Source: an uncultured bacterium (GTDB lineage: Bacteria > Bacillota_I > Bacilli_A > RF39 > UBA660). Taken from it: a stretch of 64,000 nucleotides of DNA. This document shows positions 31,789 to 40,765 of the stretch, one piece after another. The translations under genes and the position numbers were made by a program. The first letter of the stretch is position 1. Each line of letters begins with the position of its first letter. Under the pieces are notes generated by a model. It ran no database searches and was not told where the DNA came from. It worked only from the letters and a program-made list of their open reading frames with translations. The stretch spans positions 203,226 to 267,225 of the forward strand of contig CAMVPB010000001.1 in NCBI GenBank assembly GCA_947169285.1, given 5' to 3'.

Positions 31789-33516
31789 ATGAATGAAGAA
31801 TCATTTGAAAGGATGAGACTTGTTAATGATATTGTTAAATCTCTTATATTTGAAGATGCTGAAGACAAATATCTTCAATTGTATTTGAATGACTCTGATT
31901 TAAAAAAAGAGTGTGACAAAGTAATATCTTCATATATTAATGACAACATTTTTTCTTATGATTTTGTTGAAAAAGTATGTTTAAAATACTTAAATAATGT
32001 TGTTAAACCCCAATTAAAAGAAAAACCATATTTATTAAATATTAATGTTATAACAAATTCGATTGAAGAATATATTAATAAAATATTCAGTGAGTATAAT
32101 TCTAGTAATAGTGAATCTGATGAAGTTATATTTAATAATAAATTTAAAAATGCTAAAAAATTATTAGATAAAATAGATAATGATTTTGTATTTGATAATA
32201 TTAATCCAGAATATGAAGAAAGATTTGCTAATATTTATATAAATAGAATTAAAAATAATAATACTTTATCAAAAGATCAAGTAGAAGAGTTACTTTCTTT
32301 TGCTGTAATGGGTGGTTTTACATTAAAGCACGAAGAATATACCGATATAGCCTTTGAATATGTGTTAAAGACTATTTTAAATAATGATTATAAAATAGAT
32401 AAATATTTATATAAAAAGCTTTTTCTTTATATCTGTAATAAAATTTTAGAGGAAAGAAATATAAAAGATTTAAATATAGAGTTTAGAGAACAAAAAAGTT
32501 CAATGAGTTATTCAGACGCATTAAAAACTATATTTATTAATCCAGATAAATTTGTAGATAATGATATTCTTACAAATCTTATGTCTTTCTTTCATGAACT
32601 TAGACATTATGAGCAATATAATGGTTTAATAAAAGAGCCATTAACAAGATTCTTATGTTATAAAGATATATTTTTATCGGATGAATTGCCATATTTAGAT
32701 TATTATAAAAAAAATTATGATAATTTATTTGTTGAAAAAGATGCTTGTTATACTTCTTATAAATATATGCATGATTTTATAGAAAAAAAAGAACCTTTGG
32801 TATTACCAAAATTAAGAAAAAAAATATATAAGAATTTAATGTTAACTATATTATTAGAAGGAAAAAATATTAACGAAAGAGAATATAATGGAAATATAAA
32901 AGATGTAAATGCTTTATTTGAAGAATTGGTTAAAGATAAAAAAAGTTCTTCTAATTTTTATAATAAATTAATTACAAGTCCATTAATTATTGAATATGAT
33001 ATACGTGGGAATAAAAGAAGTATATTTGAATTATTAGAGAGTAAAGATTATTATGAAAGAAATGGATTAGATGATAGATATGAAATAGTAAATTATCTAT
33101 TATACGAAGAATCAGTTAGTATGGACTATATAACTGAAAATTTAAAATATCTTGATAATAAACTTTTAAAAGAAAAATATAATAAATATTATAAAGAAGC
33201 TAAAAAGGTATTAAAACATAAATTAATAAAGTATAAAGCTGATACATTAGTGGACAAAAAGAGTAAATTAAAAAAAGATGACATAACTTTTGGTGCTTTT
33301 TATGATATGGTTATTGATAGATTAAGAAAGAAAAATATTAAAGGTCTTCATAAAAGTAAAAACATCGAACTATATAGAGAAAAAGAAGATGAATTAAGGA
33401 TAGCTTATAAATGGTTATATAATTTTTCTAAAGAAATAGAAGAAGAAAAATTAAATGAAGAAAAAGAAGAAGTTCAAGAATTAATAGATTTTTTAAAGAA
33501 TCTTAAAACTAGATAG
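31789..33516 (+). CDS. Uncharacterised protein with HExxH zinc-protease motif
   Basis: 575 residues, mostly helical and charged, no signal peptide. FFHELRHYEQ at about 266-275 contains a complete HExxH (HELRH), placed in a SFFHE context typical of zincin metalloproteases. A Glu ligand could come from LFVEKDACYTSYKYM further on. Lys/Glu-rich coiled C-terminus. I do not recognise the family. It stands alone between the spo0A terminator and gpmI, behind GGAGGG. Confidence 0.6.
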   Translation: MNEESFERMRLVNDIVKSLIFEDAEDKYLQLYLNDSDLKKECDKVISSYINDNIFSYDFVEKVCLKYLNNVVKPQLKEKPYLLNINVITNSIEEYINKIFSEYNSSNSESDEVIFNNKFKNAKKLLDKIDNDFVFDNINPEYEERFANIYINRIKNNNTLSKDQVEELLSFAVMGGFTLKHEEYTDIAFEYVLKTILNNDYKIDKYLYKKLFLYICNKILEERNIKDLNIEFREQKSSMSYSDALKTIFINPDKFVDNDILTNLMSFFHELRHYEQYNGLIKEPLTRFLCYKDIFLSDELPYLDYYKKNYDNLFVEKDACYTSYKYMHDFIEKKEPLVLPKLRKKIYKNLMLTILLEGKNINEREYNGNIKDVNALFEELVKDKKSSSNFYNKLITSPLIIEYDIRGNKRSIFELLESKDYYERNGLDDRYEIVNYLLYEESVSMDYITENLKYLDNKLLKEKYNKYYKEAKKVLKHKLIKYKADTLVDKKSKLKKDDITFGAFYDMVIDRLRKKNIKGLHKSKNIELYREKEDELRIAYKWLYNFSKEIEEEKLNEEKEEVQELIDFLKNLKTR

Positions 33517-33568
33517 TATTATTTGTAAAATAATTATGTTTATGGTATAGTTATTTAAAGGTGAAAGA

Positions 33569-35074
33569 ATGAAAAAAATAGTATTATTAATTTTAGATGG
33601 ATTTGGTATATATAATGATTATAAAGGCAATGCAATAAAACTTGCTAAAACCCCAGTGCTTGATAGATTAATGAGTGAATATCCATGTGCTGAATTAAAT
33701 GCAAGTGGTGAAGAAGTGGGACTTCCTGAAGGCCAAATGGGTAACTCTGAAGTGGGACATATGACTATTGGAAGTGGCAGGATTATTAAACAAGCATTAA
33801 CTTTAATTAACGATAAAATTAAAGATAAAGATTTCTTTGATAATGAAACTTTGTTAGATGTTATAGATCATGTAAATAAAAATAATAGTACTCTTCATTT
33901 AGTAGGACTTTTATCAAATGGAGGGGTACATTCAAGCATAAATCATTTTTATGCTACTTTAGCGTTAGCTAAACTTAATAAAGTTAAGAATGTATGCTTT
34001 CATTTTATAACAGATGGAAGAGATACATCTCCAACTAGTGGTAAAGAGTTTATTGATTCATTTATGGAAAAAGCAGAGTCTTTAGAATTAGGTAAAATAT
34101 CTACTATAGTTGGTAGATATTATGCAATGGATAGAGATAACCATTGGGAAAGAATTCAAAAAGCTTATAATGCTTTTGTGTATGGCGTAGGTAATTCTTT
34201 TAAAACAGCTGATAATTGTATGGATGCTCATTATAAAAGCAAAATAACAGATGAATTTGTAAATGCTTCTGTCATTGAAGGTGGTAAAAAAATATCTGAA
34301 AATGATGGTGTAATATTTATTAATTATAGACCAGAAAGAATGAAAGAAATAATAGATGCATTAACTGACCCTGATTTTTCAATATTTAGAACAACTAAGT
34401 TTAAAAATGTTAAATTTGCATCATTATTCAAGATACATAAAAATGTTCCTTACGCTTATGAAAGAGAAGAAGTTAATAATACATTTGGTGAATATTTATC
34501 AAGTTTAGATTATAAACAAATAAGAATAGCTGAAACAGAAAAATACAATCATGTAACTTATTTCTTTGATGCTGAAAAAGAATTAAAAGATAAAAGTATT
34601 TCTAAAGTATTAGTACCTAGTCCTAAAGTAGCCACTTATGATATGAAACCAGAGATGAGTGTAGCAGATGTTACAAAAGAAGCATTAAAAGCCATGGGCG
34701 AAGATTATGATTTTATACTTGTAAATTTTGCTAATCCTGATATGGTTGGACACACTGGTAATTTAGAAGCAACTAAGATGGCAATAGAAATATGTGACTT
34801 TTGTATAGGTAAAATAGAAGAAAAATCTAAAATAGATTTTTATGATTTAGTTATTACTGCTGACCATGGTAATTCAGAGTTTATGTTAGATAACAATGAC
34901 AATCCTGTAACAAGTCATACAACTAATAAAGTACCTTTTATAATATGTAATAATAATTATAAAATAGAGACTGAAGGATCTTTAAAAGATGTTATTCCTA
35001 CTATAATTGATATGTATGAGATATCCAAACCAGTTGAAATGACAGGACACTCTTTATTAATAAAAGATGAATAA
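33569..35074 (+). CDS. gpmI: 2,3-bisphosphoglycerate-independent phosphoglycerate mutase
   Basis: 501 residues, family length about 510. Converts 3-phosphoglycerate to 2-phosphoglycerate with Mn2+. LLILDGFGIY provides metal ligands, GNSEVGHMTIGSGRI the phosphoserine nucleophile, FITDGRDTSP, RPERMKE and VITADHGNSE the remaining alkaline-phosphatase-type metal sites. AAGGTG precedes the ATG. Confidence 0.97.
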   Translation: MKKIVLLILDGFGIYNDYKGNAIKLAKTPVLDRLMSEYPCAELNASGEEVGLPEGQMGNSEVGHMTIGSGRIIKQALTLINDKIKDKDFFDNETLLDVIDHVNKNNSTLHLVGLLSNGGVHSSINHFYATLALAKLNKVKNVCFHFITDGRDTSPTSGKEFIDSFMEKAESLELGKISTIVGRYYAMDRDNHWERIQKAYNAFVYGVGNSFKTADNCMDAHYKSKITDEFVNASVIEGGKKISENDGVIFINYRPERMKEIIDALTDPDFSIFRTTKFKNVKFASLFKIHKNVPYAYEREEVNNTFGEYLSSLDYKQIRIAETEKYNHVTYFFDAEKELKDKSISKVLVPSPKVATYDMKPEMSVADVTKEALKAMGEDYDFILVNFANPDMVGHTGNLEATKMAIEICDFCIGKIEEKSKIDFYDLVITADHGNSEFMLDNNDNPVTSHTTNKVPFIICNNNYKIETEGSLKDVIPTIIDMYEISKPVEMTGHSLLIKDE

Positions 35075-35127
35075 AAAAATGTGAAACAAAATGTGTAAAA
35101 TTTGTACAAAAATGTTTCACATTTTTT
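35074..35127 (+). terminator. Terminator of gpmI
   Basis: AAAAAATGTGAAACA (35074-35088) and TGTTTCACATTTTTT (35113-35127), a perfect 15-bp stem around a 24-base loop. Confidence 0.92.
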
Positions 35128-35189
35128 AATTTATATTTTATAATTAATTTAAAGAATAAACGGGTTAAATTTTTATTGGAGGTAATATT

Positions 35190-36089
35190 ATGGCTCTATG
35201 GGACAAAGAGTATCTTAAACTATGTAAAGAAATACTTAAAGAAGGAGAAGAAGTAGAAAACAGAACAGGTATTAATACAATTACTATTCCTGATTATCAT
35301 TTCAAGTTTAATCTTGAAGAAGAATTCCCTTTTTTAACAACAAAGAAATTATTTTATAGACGAGCAATACTTGAAATGTTATGGATTTATCAAGTTCAAA
35401 GTAATGATGTTAGGTGGCTTCAAAATAGAGGTGTACACATTTGGGATAAATGGGAAATCGGAGAAGATGGTAAGTGGAGAGCAAATCAAAATGTAATAGA
35501 AAATGGTAATATTGTAAAAAAGGATATTGTAAAAGATTTTGGTAAAGAATATGCTCATACAATTGGAACAGCTTATGGATGGATTGTAAGAGAATATAAT
35601 CAGATGAATAATTTAATTTACAAGCTTAAAAATAACCCGACTGATAGAAGAAAAGTAATAAATTTATGGCAAGATGCTCACCTTGATACTGCAGTGCTTC
35701 CTTCTTGTGTATGGAGTAGTGTATGGAATGTTAATAAAGGGCGTTTAAATGCTTGGGTTAATCAAAGAAGTTGTGATGTTCCTCTTGGGCTCCCATTTAA
35801 TGTAACTCAATATTCAGTCCTTTTATATATGTTAGCTCATGTATGTGGATTTAAACCAGGTACTCTAAATTGGGAAATAAGTGATGCCCACATTTATGTT
35901 AATCAAATAGATGGAATAAAAGAACAAATTAGAAGAGGAGAAGAATTGGAAGACTTACCCGCTCCAGAGTTATGGTTAAATCCAGAAATTAAAGATTTTT
36001 ATGATTTTGATAATTCTAAGGATTTAAAAGATATAAAGGTTTTAAAATATAAGCATCATGGTAAGATTAATTTTCCAATTTCACAGTAA
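35190..36089 (+). CDS. thyA: Thymidylate synthase ThyA
   Basis: 299 residues; methylates dUMP to dTMP using methylene-tetrahydrofolate. The catalytic Cys is about 173 in VLPSCVWSSVWNV, the variant seen in the Bacillus subtilis ThyA type rather than the PPCH form of most enzymes. NQRSCDVPLGLPFNVTQYS is the dUMP-binding region and SDAHIYVNQ follows. First gene of a dTMP operon with folA and tmk; GGAGG precedes the ATG. Confidence 0.95.
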   Translation: MALWDKEYLKLCKEILKEGEEVENRTGINTITIPDYHFKFNLEEEFPFLTTKKLFYRRAILEMLWIYQVQSNDVRWLQNRGVHIWDKWEIGEDGKWRANQNVIENGNIVKKDIVKDFGKEYAHTIGTAYGWIVREYNQMNNLIYKLKNNPTDRRKVINLWQDAHLDTAVLPSCVWSSVWNVNKGRLNAWVNQRSCDVPLGLPFNVTQYSVLLYMLAHVCGFKPGTLNWEISDAHIYVNQIDGIKEQIRRGEELEDLPAPELWLNPEIKDFYDFDNSKDLKDIKVLKYKHHGKINFPISQ

Positions 36090-36091
36090 AT

Positions 36092-36577
36092 ATGAATATA
36101 AGTATAGTTGCTGCAATAGGTAAAAATAATGAACTTGGTAAAGATAATAATCTTATATGGCATTTAAAAGAAGATTTAAAGTTTTTTAAAGAATTAACAA
36201 CTAATCATGTAATAGTTATGGGGAGAAAAACTTTTGAATCTCTTCCTAAAATGTTATCTAATAGACATCATATAGTTATAACAAGTAATAATATTTTAAA
36301 CAACGAAATAGAAGTATTTAAAAACATTGAATCTTTTTTAGAAACATATAAGGATTATGAAGAAGAAATATTTATAATAGGCGGTTCTTCTATTTATAAA
36401 AGTTTTTTAAATTATTCTAATAAATTATATTTAACAGAGATAGATGAAGAAGATGAAAATGCTGATGTTTATTTTCCTTTATTTGATAAGTCTTTATGGA
36501 ATAAAGAATACATAAGTGATTTGAAAGAAGAAAATAACATTAAATATAGACATGTATTATATAGGAGGTTAAAATGA
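36092..36577 (+). CDS. folA: Dihydrofolate reductase
   Basis: 161 residues; regenerates tetrahydrofolate oxidised by ThyA. Core motifs: SIVAAIGKNNELGKDNNLIW, VIVMGRKTFESLP, IFIIGGSSIY. It begins 2 bp after thyA and overlaps tmk by 4 bp. Confidence 0.96.
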   Translation: MNISIVAAIGKNNELGKDNNLIWHLKEDLKFFKELTTNHVIVMGRKTFESLPKMLSNRHHIVITSNNILNNEIEVFKNIESFLETYKDYEEEIFIIGGSSIYKSFLNYSNKLYLTEIDEEDENADVYFPLFDKSLWNKEYISDLKEENNIKYRHVLYRRLK

Positions 36578-37257
36578 AAGGAAAAATAATTACAATTGAA
36601 GGAACTGATTGTTCTGGAAAAGAAACTCAATCAAAATTATTATATGAAAGATTAAAAAAAGATGGAATAGACGTATATAGAGATAGTTTTCCTATGTATG
36701 ATACACCTACTGGTAAAATAATAGGCGGTTCTTATTTAGGAAAAGAGAGTATTGGTAAGCCTTTATTTGAAGAAGGAGCTAGTAATGTTGATTATAAAGT
36801 AGCATCTTTATATTTTGCAGCTGATAGAAGATATAATTATTTAAAAAAATTAAAAAATATATTAAATAGTGGTAAAACAATTATATTAGATAGATATGTT
36901 GAATCTAATATGGCTCATCAAGGAGGTAAAATACTTAATAATCAGGAAAGATATAAAGCATATGAATTTTTACATACATTAGAATATGTTTTATTAGAAC
37001 TTCCTAAACCAGATATGACATTATTTTTATATATGCCTTATGAATATTCAATAAAACTTAGAAATAATAGAAGTGAAAAACCGGATCAGCATGAAAGTGA
37101 TATAAATTATTTAAAGCATGCTGAACAAGCATATTTAGAATTAGAAAATATTTATGGATTTGAAAGAATTAATTGTGTTCAAGATGGAACAATTAAAACT
37201 CCAGAGGAAATATCAAAGGAAGTATATAATAAAGTTAAGAAGCTAATTAAAAAATAG
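36574..37257 (+). CDS. tmk: Thymidylate kinase-like protein
   Basis: 227 residues; phosphorylates dTMP to dTDP. P-loop ITIEGTDCSGKETQ (about 5-18), the substrate Arg motif ILDRYVESNMAHQGGK and a LID with RNNRSEKPDQHE. The P-loop lacks the usual GxDGxGKST form and resembles the eukaryote-type/archaeal-like dTMP kinase group. Context (thyA-folA) supports dTMP as substrate. AGGAGG lies within the folA end. Confidence 0.9.
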   Translation: MKGKIITIEGTDCSGKETQSKLLYERLKKDGIDVYRDSFPMYDTPTGKIIGGSYLGKESIGKPLFEEGASNVDYKVASLYFAADRRYNYLKKLKNILNSGKTIILDRYVESNMAHQGGKILNNQERYKAYEFLHTLEYVLLELPKPDMTLFLYMPYEYSIKLRNNRSEKPDQHESDINYLKHAEQAYLELENIYGFERINCVQDGTIKTPEEISKEVYNKVKKLIKK

Positions 37258-37280
37258 AGATTGAAATGCTCTATTTTTTA
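37251..37280 (+). terminator. Terminator of the dTMP operon
   Basis: AAAATAGAG (37251-37259) and CTCTATTTT (37269-37277) with a T run; overlaps the tmk stop codon. Confidence 0.9.
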
Positions 37281-37316
37281 TTATATAATTATTAATAGTA
37301 GAAAAGAGTAAATAAT

Positions 37317-38963
37317 ATGAAAATAATAGAAAAGATAGGAGTTTTAGCTACAATGTCTTTATTACTAGTATTTATAATAGTAATAAGTTCTTCATATGCC
37401 TTTTTTAAGCCAACAATACAAGGTAATGATACAGCTAAAAGAATAACATTATCTTCAAAAAAAATACCTCCTCATCCACTTTATGCTGTTTTAGAAACAT
37501 TAGCAGGGCAAGGTACATATGCAGGAACCTATTCAGGAACTTCTAATGATACATATGGAACAACTGGAACAAAAACAATATATTATATAAAAACAAGTAC
37601 TGCAGATGATACAACTCAAGCGGCAACATTATTAAACAAAATAAATGTTAAATTTGCAGGATACTGCTGGCAGATTCTTAGAACAACAGATACAGGAGGA
37701 GTAAAACTAATATATAATGGAGAATATGTTAATGAAACTGGATGCTTAGCACATAATACAGAAACCACGCATCTTGGTATAGTAGGAGCAACTGGAACAA
37801 ATCAAGTAATGACAAATGCTTATATGTATTCAGATACATTTACATATGATACATCTACTACTCCAGGGACATTTAGGTTAGTAAATCCAGTAGTAAAAAA
37901 CTGGAGTAATAGTAGTGATAAAGAATATATATTAGGTAAATACACATGTATGAAGGATTCATCAACTGATACATGTGAAACTATATATTATGTAAATACT
38001 CCACATAGAACAAACTCTTCTAGAGCATACTATGCGTCATATACAATTGGTAATACCCAAAATGCACAAATAGGAACATCTCCATTTAATGCGAACTATT
38101 TATCTCCAAAATATATGGGATATAAATTTGGTGATGGCGTTTATGAGTTTATAGCTAGAACAGCTCCAGATGCAGGATCAATAATGGGAAAAGATGTTGA
38201 ATACATTGGAGGACAATATGTGTTAAAAGATGGAAATAATGATTCAACACACCAATATAATGGTACATTTGAATCAGATTACCATTATACATGTGGTACA
38301 ACTTCAGCAACATGTACCGGTGGGAAGGTAAGATATTATTACTACACTGATGTTAGCAAAGGTTATTATTACTATACTGAGTTTACTGGTGGAGATAAAG
38401 TAGAAGATGCAATAGATGCGGCGTTAGATAATAGTACAAACACATATGATTCAAGTGTAAAAAAATATTTAGAAAATTGGTATTATAATAATTTAAGAAG
38501 TTTTGAAAATTATATAGATCAAAATACGGTATATTGTAATGATAGAGGATATACTTCATTAGGTGGATGGTCTAAGACAGGAGATTTTGTTCTTATAACT
38601 TTTAATACTCGTCCTAATACAACAAATTTGGACTGTGCAAATGATAAAGATAAATTTAGCGCAGGTAATATAAATGCTGAGCTTAATTATCCAATAGGAT
38701 TAGCAACAAAAGCAGAATTATATCTTACAAATAATAAAATAATAAGAAAAACGGGTCAAGCATATTGGATGCAATCTCCAAATTATTTTGCAGCATCAGG
38801 AAATTATATGAATAATATAAAAGAGGATACGGGTGCGTTTACCGCTACTGCAGTTCAAACTGCTTACGGTATTCGCCCTGTTATAACACTAAAACCATCT
38901 AAAGAATCTATAACAGGTACAGGCACGTTAGCAGATCCATATGTAATAGGAGAGAATAATTAA
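37317..38963 (+). CDS. Surface protein with GIRP lectin-like C-terminus
   Basis: 548 residues. A single hydrophobic segment (about 9-28, ending SSSYAFF) precedes IQGNDTAKRI, related to the start of the protein at 23420. The body is Thr/Tyr/Asn-rich. The C-terminal part has GQAYWMQSPNYF and YGIRPVITLKPS, the YWxxS...GxRPV frame of variable lectin-like ends, followed by GTGTLADPYVIG. Short GC-richer codon use is seen at about 38826-38882. The start ATG has only a weak RBS (AGAGTAA). Probably exposed at the surface; function unknown. Confidence 0.65.
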   Translation: MKIIEKIGVLATMSLLLVFIIVISSSYAFFKPTIQGNDTAKRITLSSKKIPPHPLYAVLETLAGQGTYAGTYSGTSNDTYGTTGTKTIYYIKTSTADDTTQAATLLNKINVKFAGYCWQILRTTDTGGVKLIYNGEYVNETGCLAHNTETTHLGIVGATGTNQVMTNAYMYSDTFTYDTSTTPGTFRLVNPVVKNWSNSSDKEYILGKYTCMKDSSTDTCETIYYVNTPHRTNSSRAYYASYTIGNTQNAQIGTSPFNANYLSPKYMGYKFGDGVYEFIARTAPDAGSIMGKDVEYIGGQYVLKDGNNDSTHQYNGTFESDYHYTCGTTSATCTGGKVRYYYYTDVSKGYYYYTEFTGGDKVEDAIDAALDNSTNTYDSSVKKYLENWYYNNLRSFENYIDQNTVYCNDRGYTSLGGWSKTGDFVLITFNTRPNTTNLDCANDKDKFSAGNINAELNYPIGLATKAELYLTNNKIIRKTGQAYWMQSPNYFAASGNYMNNIKEDTGAFTATAVQTAYGIRPVITLKPSKESITGTGTLADPYVIGENN

Positions 38964-38981
38964 TAAAAGAAAGGATAAACC

Positions 38982-40415
38982 ATGAATTTAACATATTTAA
39001 TTAGAAGAGAAATTAAGTTAGTAATTGTGTCAATATTTTGTTTTCTATTGGCTGCTTTTGGTTTATCTTATGGATTTTTAACTTCTGATAATAATAGGAT
39101 GTCAACTGATCTTTCAGTAGGATCAGCATCATTCCCAATAGTTTTAACTGATAATACAACAATAACTGAGACTGATATAGAACCAGGTGATACTTTTACT
39201 AAAACAATAACAGTTGAAAATAGAGGAAATAGAAGTATAAGTTATAATTTAATATGGGGTGAATTACTAAATAATATTGAATTAGAGTTATCAGCAACTT
39301 GTTCATCTAATACTTCTACATGTAGTTCTATTTCAACTCAAACAATACCATTACATTCTACTGAAGTTAATGATGAATTAATTAAAAAAAATATTTCAAT
39401 AGCTGCGGGTGAAATACATACATATGTAGTTACTGTAAAATTCAAAGAAGAACAAGACTTACAAGAAGATTATGGTACTGTAAAGAATTTCTATGGAAAA
39501 ATAAATATAGAAGAATATGAAGCTCCTGCTGCTACTAATGTAGCATATTTTGAATATACAACAACGGAAGATTCACCAACTGTAATATATGATATTAATA
39601 TGACAACATGTCAGAACCTTATTCAATCAGATTATGAATGTGAAGAAGGCGATGATGAATGCATTGAAGAATCAAATAGAGAAGCCTATTTTTATTGTAA
39701 TTATACTATAAAAAGCGAACTACTTAATGATGGAATAGCAGAAGAAGAATATTCACTTTTTGGATTAAGCAATGTTGAATTTTATGATGAAACAATAGAG
39801 ATAACAAAATATACTGGTAGTGGGGCAACTTATGATATAGATTCATCAACATGTGAAAACTATTATATATCATCAAATAATTTAACTGGATTCTCTGCAT
39901 CGCTTCAAGCGCAAGTTTATTGCGATATTACAATAGAATCAGATATATATGACGGCACAATAACACCTGCTCAATATTCTGATTACGGGATAAGTAATGT
40001 TGTGATATCCAGAAATACGGATGTAATAATACCTTCAATGATAGATAATGAACCAGTTACAACAATAAGTGATGAAGCATTTCTGAGTAAACTTCTTACA
40101 TCAGTGGTAATTCCAAACAGTGTAACATCAATAGGGAGCAGTGCATTTTCTCATAATCAACTCACTTCAGTAGTGATACCAAAAGGTGTCACAACAATAG
40201 GGTACGGTGCATTTTCTTATAATCAACTAACCTCAATAACAATTCCATTTAGTGTAACATCAATAGGGAGCAGTGCATTTTCTCATAATCAACTCACTTC
40301 AGTTGCAATAGAATATAAAGAATCATCTAGTGATTTTGATACATATGGAACTGACATATGGGGATGGGCTTCTGGATATGATGATAGTGATATTGAATGG
40401 TGCTGGACTCCATAA
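38982..40415 (+). CDS. Surface protein with TasA-like domain and BspA leucine-rich repeats
   Basis: 477 residues. A membrane/signal helix (about 13-32) is followed by a TasA/camelysin-like domain (about 38-180; LIWGELLNNI, LELSATCSS, HTYVVTVKFKEE, FYGKINIEE) clearly paralogous to that of 23420. A Cys/Asp-rich middle region follows, then BspA-type LRR_5 repeats near 345-445 (VVIPNSVTSIGSSAFSHNQL, 22-residue period) and the final WCWTP. AAAGGA precedes the ATG. BspA proteins mediate adhesion in other bacteria. It lies 18 bp after the previous surface gene. Confidence 0.85.
   Translation: MNLTYLIRREIKLVIVSIFCFLLAAFGLSYGFLTSDNNRMSTDLSVGSASFPIVLTDNTTITETDIEPGDTFTKTITVENRGNRSISYNLIWGELLNNIELELSATCSSNTSTCSSISTQTIPLHSTEVNDELIKKNISIAAGEIHTYVVTVKFKEEQDLQEDYGTVKNFYGKINIEEYEAPAATNVAYFEYTTTEDSPTVIYDINMTTCQNLIQSDYECEEGDDECIEESNREAYFYCNYTIKSELLNDGIAEEEYSLFGLSNVEFYDETIEITKYTGSGATYDIDSSTCENYYISSNNLTGFSASLQAQVYCDITIESDIYDGTITPAQYSDYGISNVVISRNTDVIIPSMIDNEPVTTISDEAFLSKLLTSVVIPNSVTSIGSSAFSHNQLTSVVIPKGVTTIGYGAFSYNQLTSITIPFSVTSIGSSAFSHNQLTSVAIEYKESSSDFDTYGTDIWGWASGYDDSDIEWCWTP
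40119..40303 (+). repeat. Perfect 53-bp repeats within the LRR coding region
   Basis: Bases 40119-40171 and 40251-40303 are identical over 53 bp, 132 bp apart (two 66-bp LRR units). The unit between them is diverged. Such identity in a coding repeat indicates recent duplication or conversion and gives scope for in-frame expansion or loss. Confidence 0.85.
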
Positions 40416-40423
40416 ATATTCCT

Positions 40424-40669
40424 TTATTTAACTTTTTCTATTTTTATTGTATAACCTATTGAGCCTAATATTTTTATTAGGCTTTTTAAATTAGGTGAAT
40501 GTTTTTTTGTTTCTATTCTTGCTATTTTTTCTCTAGTTGTTTTTGAATAATCAGCAAGTAGTTGTTGTGTTAGGTTATTTGTTTTTCTTATGAATATGAA
40601 TTCTTTTATGAAATCACTTTCTAATTCATCTAGTGTTTTGTTAATTTTTATATAATTTATTTCTCTCAT
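40424..40669 (-). CDS. Small XRE/HTH regulator (HigA-like)
   Basis: 81 residues with an HTH of the XRE/HigA type: IRKTNNLTQQLLADYSKTTR then IARIETKKHSPNLKSLIKILGSIGY. It is convergent with the BspA gene (8 bp apart) and divergent from the AMP-ligase gene. A perfect palindrome lies 8-27 bp upstream of its start. No toxin gene is adjacent, so it is an orphan regulator or antitoxin relic. Confidence 0.8.
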   Translation of the reverse strand: MREINYIKINKTLDELESDFIKEFIFIRKTNNLTQQLLADYSKTTREKIARIETKKHSPNLKSLIKILGSIGYTIKIEKVK

Positions 40670-40676
40670 ATGTATA

Positions 40677-40740
40677 TTGTATCATATTTGATACAATAAG
40701 GGTAGAGTATTGTTGAAATGGTTATTTTTGTGTGATACGA
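40677..40740 (-). promoter_or_regulatory. Palindromic operator in the divergent intergenic region
   Basis: TTGTATCA-TATT-TGATACAA (40677-40696) is a perfect 8-bp inverted repeat 8 bp in front of the HTH gene. A further half site TGATACGA lies at 40733-40740, near the AMP-ligase gene. The HTH protein could control both directions; that is inference. Confidence 0.7.
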
Positions 40741-40765
40741 TTAATTTATGAAAGGTAGAATTATT

